Of a DNA stretch of 64,000 nucleotides, positions 12,401 through 24,246 are shown one piece after another. This DNA is from Diprion similis (taxonomy: Eukaryota; Arthropoda; Insecta; Hymenoptera; Diprionidae). Numbering within the stretch: the first letter of the stretch is position 1; each line of letters begins with the position of its first letter. Location: NCBI RefSeq assembly GCF_021155765.1, contig NC_060114.1:9233501-9297500 (forward strand), read 5' to 3'. Both the position numbers and the translations under genes were made by a program. The notes beneath the pieces are model-generated. The model saw only the letters and a program-made list of their open reading frames with translations. It was not told where the DNA came from and ran no database searches.

Positions 12401-15400
12401 TCGCGCCTAGGACTGATTGCAGAGCCGATCCGAGAGCAATGGGCGTTGGATGATAAACTCGTGATAAGGGGGAACCTTGCAAGGTCGATTAGAGAAAGAA
12501 AATTTCGCGATAAGAAGTTAATAATACAGCATATCGCAAGGATTGAACTCATCCCTGTCCAAGCTTCGTTATGTCTCTGCCTGTGACAATGATGAACTCT
12601 CATACCTATAAATTGGTAGTCGTAATAATATTCTTAGAGCCAATTAACCCGAAACTTGGACGTTGTACGGTTGACACGTCGTATACTTCAATTGAATATC
12701 TTTGTGTCTCTATTGATATTGATAACGATGCATTTTCATTATTTACTGAGCCAGCGGTTATTCGTCAACGACGACTCAAGTATAACAATAAACAACGGTT
12801 TAGTCATCAACCATCGCCATATTATGATGTCAAGTATTTACGTCAGCTTTGGGAGATTAGCTTGCCACTCAATTTTGCTATCGATAAAACGCATCGTCTC
12901 CGTGTCCTGTTAATACTTTACAATATAAAACGGTCATGTTCGTTGCGAATACTCTGCAGAGAAAGATGATCTTTAGCCGTAAAACAATATGATTTTGTGC
13001 AACGAAATCTCCATGGGAATTTTTTATTCCTCATACTTATAAAATGTTTAAAAAAAAAATTGAAATATTGATTGCGGTATTTTCTTCGTTATGTTACAGA
13101 TTCGAGGGAACCGTTCACATCGGAACACAAGGTAAGCCGATCACTCACCTGCCTAGCGATAATCCTCTATCTTTTTCTCCGACACCAGACAGCTTGAGTG
13201 CTAGCATTCATATTGTATGGACTTGCCGCTGTACAGGACCAACAATTCACCGTTTCAAGCCTCCGAGCGTTCGCTTCTTCTTCTTCTTCTTCTTCATATT
13301 CTCCTCCTCCTCTTCCTCTTCTTGTTCCTCTTGTTGTTGTTATACTCGAACCCGCTGATCTGTTGCTTCTTGGCACGCTGACCCCCATTCGCTCTTACAT
13401 AGCTGTACGCTGGTCATCCTCCGACCTGGTTGATTACGACGATGACGATGCCGCCGGTGTGGCTGATCTCTCTGCTTGTCTCAAACCTACGTACGTACGT
13501 ACATAAGTTGTACTACTCGCTCTGCGGAATCTCCAGTTCGTGGCACACTTTGCCTCTTTGTGCTCTGCACGCTGCTGCAGAGACCTTTTGCTTCTCTCTT
13601 CCTCTTGACTTCGTTTGCCTTCCATATTCCTCCCACGAGCGTTATCCGCGTTCTCACGGCCTTAAAACTCCCCAAGCTACGAGGAGGAGACTTATTATTA
13701 TAGGTGCAAAGATCTCCTTACTACCTCCCATCTACCATAACATACTTATCAAAGTCCGATAATAGCTGCTGGATCAACTATATATGTATAATTACTCATC
13801 ACATATCATTATATGCAATTCACTGTGCAGGTAATTCTTTTCACATTCATCTACTCAGTCCCGAAATTTATAATGTTCATAACTACGTTTCTATACGACA
13901 GGATTCGGAGATCCTTGCACCTGTTCACACAACCCATTGTATACATTTCGTTTTATGTACCAAAGTACAGGATAGCTTTAATCTCTGTCTGGGGATTGCA
14001 GAACGGCGCGTTTCAAACGGCATAAATAACGGAACCTTCTTCGGTTAAAAAATAACGCAGCAGCGGCACGAGAGCGTTGATAAATGCTCGTTAGGCGATA
14101 TTCCACGCGCTGGTTGACCCTGTAATCCCAAAAACTGCCCCCCTCCCGTGTTCTCGCCCCTCATTCATCTCGTTCTCGCACCTGTTTGGCCCTCGTTCGG
14201 CATCTGGATACCTGTAGCTGTGCACCCACGCCCACAGAAGACAGCAGAAAAAAAAAACGTCAAACCGGAATGATTGTCCTTGTTGAAGTGTGTAAAAAGA
14301 GAGAAATGAAACATGACTATGAACGGCAATACGTTATTTAATAATATGCGTAATGGTGAATGATATTTCTCATATTATACGTCTTGTTTTATTTTTCAGC
14401 TGGTGTTCTCGCTGGGTATGATAGTTTTCGCCGCTCTAGACTTTGGTCTGGACGAGGAGGAGGAAAGACGCGTAGCTCCAGATCTTGAAGCCCTAATAAC
14501 GCTGATGACACAACCCGGTGAGGATGCGATGAGTTTCCTCATATTGCCCCATGTACTCTAGTATCCGTCCTTTGTGAAAAACAGAAGTAAACACGTGGGC
14601 GCAGGGGGGTGAGAATTTCCTGTTCAAAGTCCATTTTTACTCGTTTGCAATTAGCGGACTCTTGAGAATCGGGTAGGTTCTTCCAAAGCTTGAGCTTCCT
14701 ACGGTATTCTTGAAATTTTTCCCATTACTAGTATTAGACTCGAGGTAGGGTCAATATTTACAACCCGAGGGCGCAGGATCTGCGAACCACGTGTTGAGCA
14801 ACTCACTCGTGGGAAAAGAATACCGGGTCGTCTCCTGTCGCCGGTCGTCGGGTGGGTGGGTCTAAGGTATTAGCTTTAGAAGAGCATAATAACGTAGCCT
14901 GGCAGCCTGGCAATTCGAACCACGAGCGTGAGAAATATCAGGCCCGGGTCTTGTCGAGTATCCTGCTATGCGAACTTCGTTGAAGCAGAGTCGCAGATTT
15001 GATTCTACAGAGAGTCTGACGCCGAAGAATACTCGCGGACGACATAGTACCGTCGTTATTACTGCATCGGTTAATTATATAGCTTCCCCTTAATTACACG
15101 ATGTGACTTGTGATGTGTGGGTATGAAATTATAATTGGCACAATTGTCGTACCACGGGAGCTCTCCTTCGGGAAAATTCTTGTATGAGATTTGCATAAGG
15201 AATGCGCAGTGGAATGTTGTTATTGAAAAACGAAGGCGCGATTGCAGTGTGCGAAAACTTTCATTTTTCAAATATCTTTGCTTGACGTTGCAACTTGTAT
15301 GAGATTTTCACGAGACGTGAATTGGAAGAAAGGAAAAAAAAATTCACACGCAAAGTTATTGCAGAAGATAATAATATGTATGTCGTATGTACTGCAGAAA

Positions 15401-18400
15401 AAAAAAGTTTAGCCTTACATTTGACATTGCTGAGAAAACTGTTAATATTCTTTCAATTTTCTCGATTTTTTTTTCAATCAATTTGTTTGTAACAATAACA
15501 GTTTACATTATATTGCAATAAGATCAGAAATAGCAAAAAACCGCTAAGAAATGTGTTGAAAAGTTCTGTAAATATATAAAAAGTGAATGGTAAATAGATG
15601 GTCAGAATACTTACCATTATGACTCAAAGGATTAACTGAATAGACCATTGCAGAATTTGAATTGTATTTTTCAATTACGATTTTCTGTTCGCTGGAATTC
15701 TATCAGTTTTGTGCATGTTTTTGATCGTGTACAAATATAATCGAGGAAGGGTCTGCAGGTGCATTGTGCCGTCTATCGTGCGTCGCGGTACGTTGGCACC
15801 GAGAGGCCTCAGGCGGCAAATAATTTTTCACGGTGTAAAAATCTTGCATGTATAACATGGAGTGCCACCGGAAGTAGTTAGTACCCCGCCAACGAATCCG
15901 GTTCCGGCGCCATCGCCCTATCCATCCGTTGTTTGGATTACATATTTGAATTTAGTACAGCTTTATAACGTCATATGATATATTATATACGCTTCAAGCT
16001 TTAAATACCCACGATCGTTTCAGAGGATGAATCCGAGGCGGAGGACCGGCTCCAGGAAACCGACGACGAGGGTATCGAACGGGATTCAGGGGAGAGCGAG
16101 GACGACCCGATTCATCAGACTCCCGATGCTCACGGAGCTCATCCTGCTGGCTACATCCGGAGGGCTTGTACACCACGCACCCCTGCACCATGCTCCGTCA
16201 ACACCGTGATACAGGTCCGTTTTTCAACTCGCTGCACCGCAGTTGTCGATGCCGATATTTCATTCATTTTACGAATGTATATCGTGATATCGAATCAATG
16301 CATCTGTGTCACTTGAACGCAATCGAATCATGATGCATTATACTCACTGGAGCTCATTGAATGGGAGCATCGATATTTCAGGCTTCGAAAAATGGAGGTC
16401 ACCGTATGGTCCAGTTTTGTCGATGGCGGATACATTCGATGTAACCCCTCGTGAAAAGAAAGTAACTACCTAAATTCTCGATTATACCCAGTTGAACCGC
16501 GTAATCATGATTATAGTAAAAAGGTTCGGATATCACGAATACCAGCGTCCTTAGGAAGGAATTCTCATCACGTTGATCACTATGTTCGCAGCTATGCACG
16601 AGGCATTTGCAGGGGACGTCGGAACAGGCGGATACTCATTACAAGGCCGTCGTCCGGGCTCTCGTCGCCGAGGCTCTGGAGTTGTCTCATTTTCTGGAAA
16701 AAGTCGCCGCCGACAAACAGGGGAATAATTCTACGTCGACCACAACCGGCGACACCACGGAGCGGAATCTCGACACCCTCGACTTCAACGACTGGGTGAG
16801 TGCCCGTCCTTGATGCGGATGATTTTGCTTTTTCCTCGGATGATTACACGGGGTGAATTGTAAATAAAGCACACCGACGTTATCCGATTCATTCTCATTT
16901 TGAGATTAGATATACATGACAGAGAAACTCTTGCACTACGTACACATATCGATATAATACGTTTACCGATGAATAATCGTTTGTAGCGTACTTTTTCAAA
17001 TAACACCCCATAAAATCTCGTATCTGTCACTGCGTGTGTGCACACTTTGGCATTACAAAATAATGACTATACAACCTTCCTCTATCATTATAGACTAACG
17101 TCAGGATATGGCGGGCGCTGCAAGTACGTAGGTATAAGATAGCCATGAAATACCTACCCTTACCTAATCTAACCTTGATGTAGCACATATGCGTGTGAAT
17201 GTTAATGTTCTAACTATACATGATACGAATTCGTACGAGATACACCGTGCAATAGAAAGCTTTTCGATGGCTCGTCCCATACATTCACCATTTATCACCA
17301 TGCAGTATAATATATTCGTAGCGATTTTCACGTGATTTTGAATGAAGCAATACTGTATACATGTACAATACATACCTAAACAATATCCAAACATGACGCG
17401 TTACATTTGTGAAAGCATTTACCCACGTGCATGCGGCATGTTCAATACGCATTCCAATATACACGTGCACGCATACCTATCTTCGGATGTACAGAGACTG
17501 TTGATAGAATTCAATGTAGCATGTGCCGAGGGGTTAATTTATTGCGTTTGTTTTTTCGTTTTGAATGACTGCAGAATATTCAAAAATTTAATAGTAATGG
17601 AACTCAGATGATGAACCTCTCGGCTCTGCATATTTAATATGCATATCTAATCCTTTGAACAACTGCTGATTGTCGTAGGCCAGATTCTGGGTCCAAGTGA
17701 TTGGAGAACTGAGGCGCGGTGTCAAGTTAAAGAAAGTCGAAGGGTCGATCGGCCCAGGAGGCGAGGGAGGAACCGGAAGTGGACATCCCGGTGGAAAGCG
17801 TACTCGCGTCACCGGTCGAGGTATCGAGTTCGAATTGACACCTTACGAGATTTTGATGGACGATATCAGGGCGCGCCGGTATCGACTGCGGACGACACCA
17901 TCACCGTCGCCGGCTCACCTCAGGAAAGACGCCCACGCCGTCATTCTCGATTTCATTAGGAGCAGACCACCCCTTAAAAAGGTACGATCGCCGATCGTGG
18001 AAAAAATTTAGTACTTGATCACTTTTACTGAAATGTTAATGAAAGGAAATTATACGTAATTTTTTATTCTAACGTTGCAAGATTTTAACTTTTTTTTAAA
18101 AGTTTGTACGGATTTGTTTGTTTTTTAACCTCACAGGTATATACGTAACAAACTGTGTGCCTATGTAATCAATACATGTAAATATCATGTAATATGTAGT
18201 CACTGGCATCTAATTGACGAAGCGGAATGTATCGTATAGGTACGCGTGTCAGCATCTATAATTCTGTCTGACACCACTCCATCTAATACGTGTTTATCTA
18301 TTTCACTTGCCGCACGTGATAAGTATTAGAGGTATATATTTTGCCTGGCGGCTTCCGCGTACTTCACGCAAACGGAGCTATTATACGCTCGCATATCATT

Positions 18401-21400
18401 ATCAATTCGCGGAGATAAGATATGAAAAGACGGCAAGATTAAACTTTATACAGTTGTATAGGAGGAGATGTAGTGCAGGCTATTTTATATCAGCTGGACA
18501 TTTGACAGGACTGAGAGAGATATGGACAGATTTTCTATAGATACTGTGGAAAAGAATCAAAGAAAGAAAAGAAAATGATTACAAAAATTTTTTCCACAGG
18601 CGTCCGAGCGGAAGCTGCCGCCGTTGAAGCGACAATCGACGCCGCATGAACTGCTGATGGAGAGTATAAAACGACCCCCTAAACCACTTCGGCCATCCTG
18701 CAGCCCGAAAAAGCTGGGGAAAGACGACGCGGCGGAACGAAAGACGCCAACGCGGGATTCCTTACTTTCAGGTAAGAAATACAAATTCGGACTCGTTTTT
18801 GACTATACTTTATTGTATAGAGCGGTTAGGTAATAATTGTAGAAGCAGATATTAGCGGTAAATTGTACGAGTGTGTACAACTCTGCCTGTCTATGTATCT
18901 ACTTAGTCTGCACATCGATGAGGGAAAGGGATGTGAAAGGAAAGGAGAGGTGAGCAGAGGAGGGCCTCTTGCGCGGTCCATCCGTCTTGCATGCCAGTCG
19001 CCGCAGTCGCCGCAGTCGCCGGGGACACTTTGCACCGTTCCACACACCGGAGCTTTCGGTCTCAGATCCGTATATTCGTGTATACCTATTAAAATTGCGA
19101 AATTTCTCGCCGCAATACGCGGTTAGTCCTCCCGCGTCGATCGAAACTTTACCTCGTGTACACTGTATGTATACGCGAAAAAAAACCGCGCACGCATCGG
19201 TAGTTGGAGTCTGTATTACAATTGTAATCCTTATGTATGTACGGGAATCGACTTTCTCTGCCGAAAACTTTGGATCGTGTTCAATATGGCAGTCGAACGG
19301 GATTCGAATCGCGCGTAACTCAAGTTGCGTCATCACCCACTTGTAATAGCCATTCCGTATGTGAGTTTCAAATTTAATCGAATGTTGTGCAATATTATCC
19401 GATAACTGAGTTGTTTGGTAACGGGATCGCGCGGCTTCTCTAATTTTTTTAACCAACATTGTGTAAGTGAAAATCGACGTCGCCGCCGCAACGTATATAT
19501 CTGACATGCAATTGAAGATGGAGACGACGGAGCGCGACGACGCGTTGAAGAGTATAATAGGTAAAGCAACACTAATCATTGATTTCCCCATGGTATTTAG
19601 TAAGGAACTTATAATTCTCAATTTTTTAGCTGTAACTTTTATCGTATAAATCGTGAGAAGGTACACGTATAGACGTTTGTTTTTCCCACGCGCTAGATTT
19701 CCTTCCGGAGATAATTCTTACTCACAAGAGGGGGGAACGGAATGCATATGATTGATACGTGGAGCACTGTTGAAAATTTCCTGTGAATCCCAGTCCATTG
19801 TCCCGTGCGTTTATATAAAATTTGTTTGTCAGCATATGCTGTAAAGAGAATTGGTGTAATTAAATTTGTTCATTTCAAGTGGAATTCCATAAAGAGCGAC
19901 TTGTCTCGATGATGTGAAATGTCGCTTTAGTAACGAGGCTGAAGTTAATAATATAAACGTAAGGAAACACTTGGTAGAAACTGGTTATTAGCTAGGCAAT
20001 TTTAGAATAACTTTGAAGGAGTTGATTTTTCAAAATAAGAATTTGTTTGGTTGCTGGAAGAATATGTTCAACTAAATTTTAGACATTAAATTACTAAACG
20101 ACTTTTCCCTAAACATGCATCGTTACAGTAACGTTACTAAATCAATTCATCCTACCAGCTGAATATCTTGTACAGGTGATGTGAGTCGATAAAACTACAA
20201 GCAGATGTAGTCCCAGATGCAGCTGCATTCAGCTCTTAGTAGAGAATATATCGGAAATTCACGTCGTACTGATTGAGAGTGTTCAAGACTGTTTGCATAT
20301 AACGTCCTTTATAGACGTATCATGCATTATACCTATATATACAACTACGATGACGGAAGTCGAGTAATGCGTCATCGACGGCAGAGCGCATTACAGACAT
20401 GCTATATACATATCTAATAACAACGGGCATGCGCATTTCCGAAGGGCTTAAAGTCTCGTCCGGGCGAGTTTAGTCTGGGGTGAACGTCAGTTGAGTCATC
20501 TACACCCTCAGCTCGAGCCGATACCGTGACCTTTATCGTGCAAAATAGTCCAAGCATAGATTGTGCAGCGTTGATAAAGATTCGGAGGTTTGCGGTATCG
20601 TTGCGCCCGCTAACGTGTAGCAATTCCTATAAACATTTTTCTCAAGACGAGCACCGACGAGAGGTGAAGCTGTAGAGGATGTGGCTCCGGCCTTTTAAAA
20701 ATCAATGAATCCGCGCAAAGTCTGCACGCGTTTCATCTGGTGATATCACCGTTTTACTTATATTGAATTCCCAAGGTCACAACCTCGTACATATCCTTGA
20801 ACATCTCTATGCCTGCAGGCTTGATTCAGTTTAAAGGTGTTTTCATTTATTCGTTTAATTGTTTTTCGAAACTACGTGTCGATAACAATCCTGTCAAGTT
20901 GTTGAAAGAAGTGCGATCTCTCGGATGCGTATAACTGAAATATAGTGTTTCTATTCGAGTAACCATTGGTACATGGTATCTCGGAGACGTCGTCGAGGAA
21001 GATGGACGGCGCGATGACGAGAGTGACTTATATACACCCAGCTGTGCGACGCGATCAATAATCCACCTGACCGTCTCTATGCCTGTGTATGCGGGATCGA
21101 GTAAATCACGTTTCACAGGGTTTTGATCCGGGTCAACGTCGCGATGAACTCGAAGCTTCTTAATTCCTCGAGGAAGAAATCATCGTCGTGATTTAGATCC
21201 TTGTTCGCTGCGTCTGCTCCACGGTGATGATCCTGGGAATGCAGGATCAGACTTATACACACGAATTCGAATCCAGGATCAAGACTCACCGAGGATAGTG
21301 ACTAGGTTTTCTACCTGCACAATGCTGCTCGCGGTGGGTGGCGAGTCGCGTCGTATCGTCCTTGGCGAGGTTCCGCCCGTTCAACCTGAGCAGGAACAGG

Positions 21401-24246
21401 AGCCGGCTCAGGACGTCGCGGCCCAGTGGCGCGTTCACGAGGGTCAGGACGCGTCAAATTCGAGGCGCGCTTCGTTCTCTCGAAATTTAAAACCGAATTC
21501 AACCGGCGACAAGGGCGATCAGCAACAAGGCGCGGCTGGCTGGGACTGCAAACCTCACGCGAATAGGAATTGTAAGTCGCGTTGTAGGAGGCGCTTTAGG
21601 GTCCCAGGTAATCATCCGTTCATACCTCATCGTACGTCGTCTGTGTTTTTATAGGTACTATTACGCTTCATCCACCATCTTTTCGCCATTTAGAACGCTT
21701 TTAATTGGCTGCGGGGCATGTACCGTACACCAGCCTCTGCCTAACTTCCTGCCTAGCCCCAACACTCTAAACGCGCTCGAGCGGGAATTTACGCGGAAGC
21801 TGGTTCATATACCTTGTCCTGGACGTATGCTACTCTGCAAAATGTTAAGTTATTATTGATAATCGGTTTTATCGTTTTACTTCAGGTGCTGGAACCCGTG
21901 ACGAAGCCGAGACCACGAACGCTGGACTCGTTACAACACCGAAAAGTTCGAGGCGTGCATCGAACGATCTATCTCGCCCGCCTCACCATCCACCGCGCCG
22001 TTTGATCATACCCGACGACGTCAAGGTAACGTAATTATTTCACTGCTGTATGGTGTGTTGAATCGGATTCACTAATTTTCGATAAATATTCACCCATGAG
22101 AAAACTAGAGAAACAAAGCAATACGAAAAAAAAAAAAATTAATTTGGCAAACAGCTCGACGGTGAGGATGACGACGACGACGACTGCTGGGGCGATGGAA
22201 ATGAGATCGAGGACGACAACGATGAAGCCGACGTTGAAAGGGAGATAGAGAGGGCCGGTGAGTCGGCGAATCCATGGCGACGGACAGGTGGGCTCAGACT
22301 TACAAGAAACGAGTATCATCGTTTCTGCGACACGCAACTAGAGTGTAAATAATTTTTGTAAATTGAAAAAGATATTATATTATCTATTTATGCATATATC
22401 ATGCGTACAGAGTTTAGTTACATATTGTTAAAAGACTTTTTTTTGCATGCTCTTATATCGTTGCCTTATGATTCACACGTAGTGTGGCATGTTGTAGATT
22501 ATTGCATTGCATTTTACTGTGCAATTGTTTGTTTTTTTCTTTTTTTATTATTACACCCTCGTTGTATGTCTGCACTTATCGATATACTTTTATTTAATTT
22601 TACGTTTTTTCGTATTTTGTATAATTTCTCCTAAATCTATCCAAAAACCTATCTTCCCGTATAATTCGTTGAATTTCCAATTAGACAAGGTATCTGTATG
22701 TAATTCCTTTTAATTTCTTTTATACTTGTTAATTCAACATACAGCAGGGTTTCGATTTCCTCACACTTACACTTGTTCCTCGTGCAGCTTATGACCTAGC
22801 GACCCAGTGCCCGACAAGGAGGGTCTCCACTCGCCGGCACACGGTCACCAGCGTGATTGGCACCGGACTAGGAACGCTGTCGCTTCCCCACTCGAGGCCA
22901 CAGAGTCGACAGTACGAGTCTCGGAATCTCAGGGATACGACTCTTCCCCGTGCGCCAAGATCGAAAGACCGAGATCGCTTCATCGAGCCGGAGTTGCCCT
23001 CCAGTGTAAGCAGCTCGCAGGACGAACTGGGACAAGAGGTATCGATGCTGGTTAAATTAAATAATTGCTAACCCTGAGAGTTGAAATTATCTCGAAAAAA
23101 AGGACTAGTTTCATTAATCATTTTGATGCCTGAGAAAAACTTGAAACTGTTTTACTTTTTTCACCAGAAATCGTCAAGCAAAGGGGGAGGAAACTCGTCA
23201 CTCGGCAATATGTTCCTCGACGAACGTCTCTCGCTTACTCTCGAGGAGATTGTTCATATACGCAGCGTTCTGACCAAGGCGGAACTCGAATCGCTTCCGG
23301 TTGAGGGGCGGGTCAAAGAGGACGTGGAGAAGAGGCGCGTTTGTTTCTTATGCTTGAAAACGAGGTTCGGCATCCTCGGTCCGTGGGGCCAGCGCTGTCG
23401 GCTGTGCGAAAGGACCGTTTGCGGAAAATGTTACATCAAGGTTCGCTTTTTTGAAAATCACATAAATTGCCGTCTCCATCTGAAAAAAAAAAACTCTATC
23501 CATGGATTTTTCGAGTGTAGATGCGGATACCAACGGAACATTTCGCCCACGTGCCGGTAGTCCTTCTGTCACCGAGTCTGATGTTGTCACCGGCCTCCGA
23601 AGTCGATGGAAAGGAATACTCATCGCCGAGCCATGGCGCTGTTCGAAATCTCTGGCCCAGGCCGGCGGGTGGCGTTGGGTCCGCACCAGCATCTCCGGCC
23701 ACGAAACGCCGTGACCCGACCTTGAGAAACACTCCGACACCGACCCCAACTCCATCCTCTGTGAACGTCTCGCATCACGAGGATGACGGGACGGCCTGCA
23801 ACAGCCTGCCGCCGGGCAACAGCAGCCCTGCCGCATCTTCCCAAAAAATGGACAAAAGGTAGGAGAGCGATTGGGACTGATGTTGTTCTGAGGGTACAGG
23901 TGGGGGTGGGATTGCGAGGAGAGTGAAAATGGACGTTTAAAGTTCCACGAGGATTCACTTCGATATGAAATTATACAACCTTTTTGACGTCTCTTTGTTT
24001 TCCAGTCGAAGATTTTACTGTAGCAGCGCGAACAGCAGCCCGGCTCGGACCTCCACATCGACGGCGCGTTATGGAGCTGGTGATTTACGGGTCGCCGAGC
24101 AGCTACGAGGTGTAGCGATGGTCGTTTGTCAAGACTGTCGGATCCTGGTTCTTCAAATAATACAAAGCTCCCGTACCACGCGAGCGACGATACGTAACAA
24201 CGTGATCTCACGGCTGACATTGAATTTGTCTCCCATTTACGTTTAG
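9454..24246 (+). CDS. spir: Spire, actin nucleation factor (KIND, WH2 x4, Spir-box, FYVE-like)
   Basis: Nucleates unbranched actin filaments, with formins, on vesicle membranes. Exons: 9454-10567, 13100-13131, 14400-14517, 16024-16214, 16592-16795, 17679-17981, 18600-18771, 21886-22025, 22155-22257, 22788-23038, 23168-23440, 23521-23858 and 24006-24246, giving 1159 aa. The N-terminal about 285 residues are low-complexity, with Asp/Asn runs. KIND begins near residue 288 ([20 protein letters not shown]) and runs over the next four exons. Four WH2 actin-binding repeats follow at about 554-700 (cores [56 protein letters not shown]). The Spir-box is [20 protein letters not shown] (near 893). A cysteine-rich FYVE-like domain follows ([22 protein letters not shown], later CQDC). 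I chose 9454 as the first ATG; the frame just upstream opens with GTG. The exon at 21.2-21.6 kb is optional and listed separately. Confidence 0.92.
10568..13099. other. Spire intron 1
   Basis: A 2.5-kb intron in the KIND region. It holds the palindromic MITE at 11526-11752, an AG-rich run and a poly-A run near 12165-12210, and otherwise unremarkable AT-rich sequence. Short ORFs here look like chance. Confidence 0.6.
11526..11752. mobile_element. Palindromic MITE (foldback), TA-flanked
   Basis: A nearly perfect inverted repeat. The left arm, including GGCCTCACTTGTTTTCGG and AACAAAATGCGAGCT, returns in reverse complement on the right as AGCTCGCATTTTGTT and GAAAACAAGTGAGGCC. The arms are about 95 bp and the spacer about 36 bp. 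The outermost parts are more diverged (CAATAAGTATG against CAGTAATGTTC read inward from the right). Both ends abut TA, consistent with a Tc1/mariner/pogo-type TA duplication. No coding capacity. Confidence 0.75.
13263..13345. repeat. Polypyrimidine (TTC/TCC/TTG) microsatellite in spire intron
   Basis: Runs of CTT, then CCT/CTC, then GTT triplets in intron 13132-14399. The tract is almost pure pyrimidine on the plus strand. The rest of that intron shows no gene. Confidence 0.8.
14518..16023. other. Spire intron 3
   Basis: A 1.5-kb intron with mixed composition. No repeats, RNA genes or supported ORFs were recognised. Confidence 0.6.
18772..21196. other. Spire intron preceding the optional exon
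   Basis: A 2.4-kb stretch. It contains CpG-rich patches near 18950-19350 that hold a long antisense ORF judged to be chance, and a short tandem run of CAGTCGCCG near 18995-19020. No RNA gene was seen. Confidence 0.55.
21197..21571 (+). CDS. spir: Optional or alternative first exon of spire
   Basis: An open, GC-rich frame runs from 21145 to a strong donor (GTAAGT at 21572). If entered after the AG at 21195-21196 it takes the phase-1 junction left by exon 18600-18771, adds exactly 375 nt (125 codons), and leaves in phase 1 into exon 21886-22025 without shifting frame. Alternatively the ATG at 21322 could start a short isoform beginning [16 protein letters not shown] that keeps the Spir-box and FYVE-like part but lacks KIND and WH2. 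The acceptor has a weak pyrimidine tract, which favours the alternative-start reading. Fly spire is known to make isoforms with different domain sets. Transcript data are needed to decide. Confidence 0.5.

Noticed and set aside
19290-19320. tRNA T-arm-like GGATTCGAATC
   Set aside because: No matching acceptor, D-arm or anticodon arm around it.
18899-19666. 255-codon open frame on the minus strand in a spire intron
   Set aside because: No recognisable domain, irregular composition, and it overlaps CpG-rich intron DNA where stops are scarce. Probably chance.
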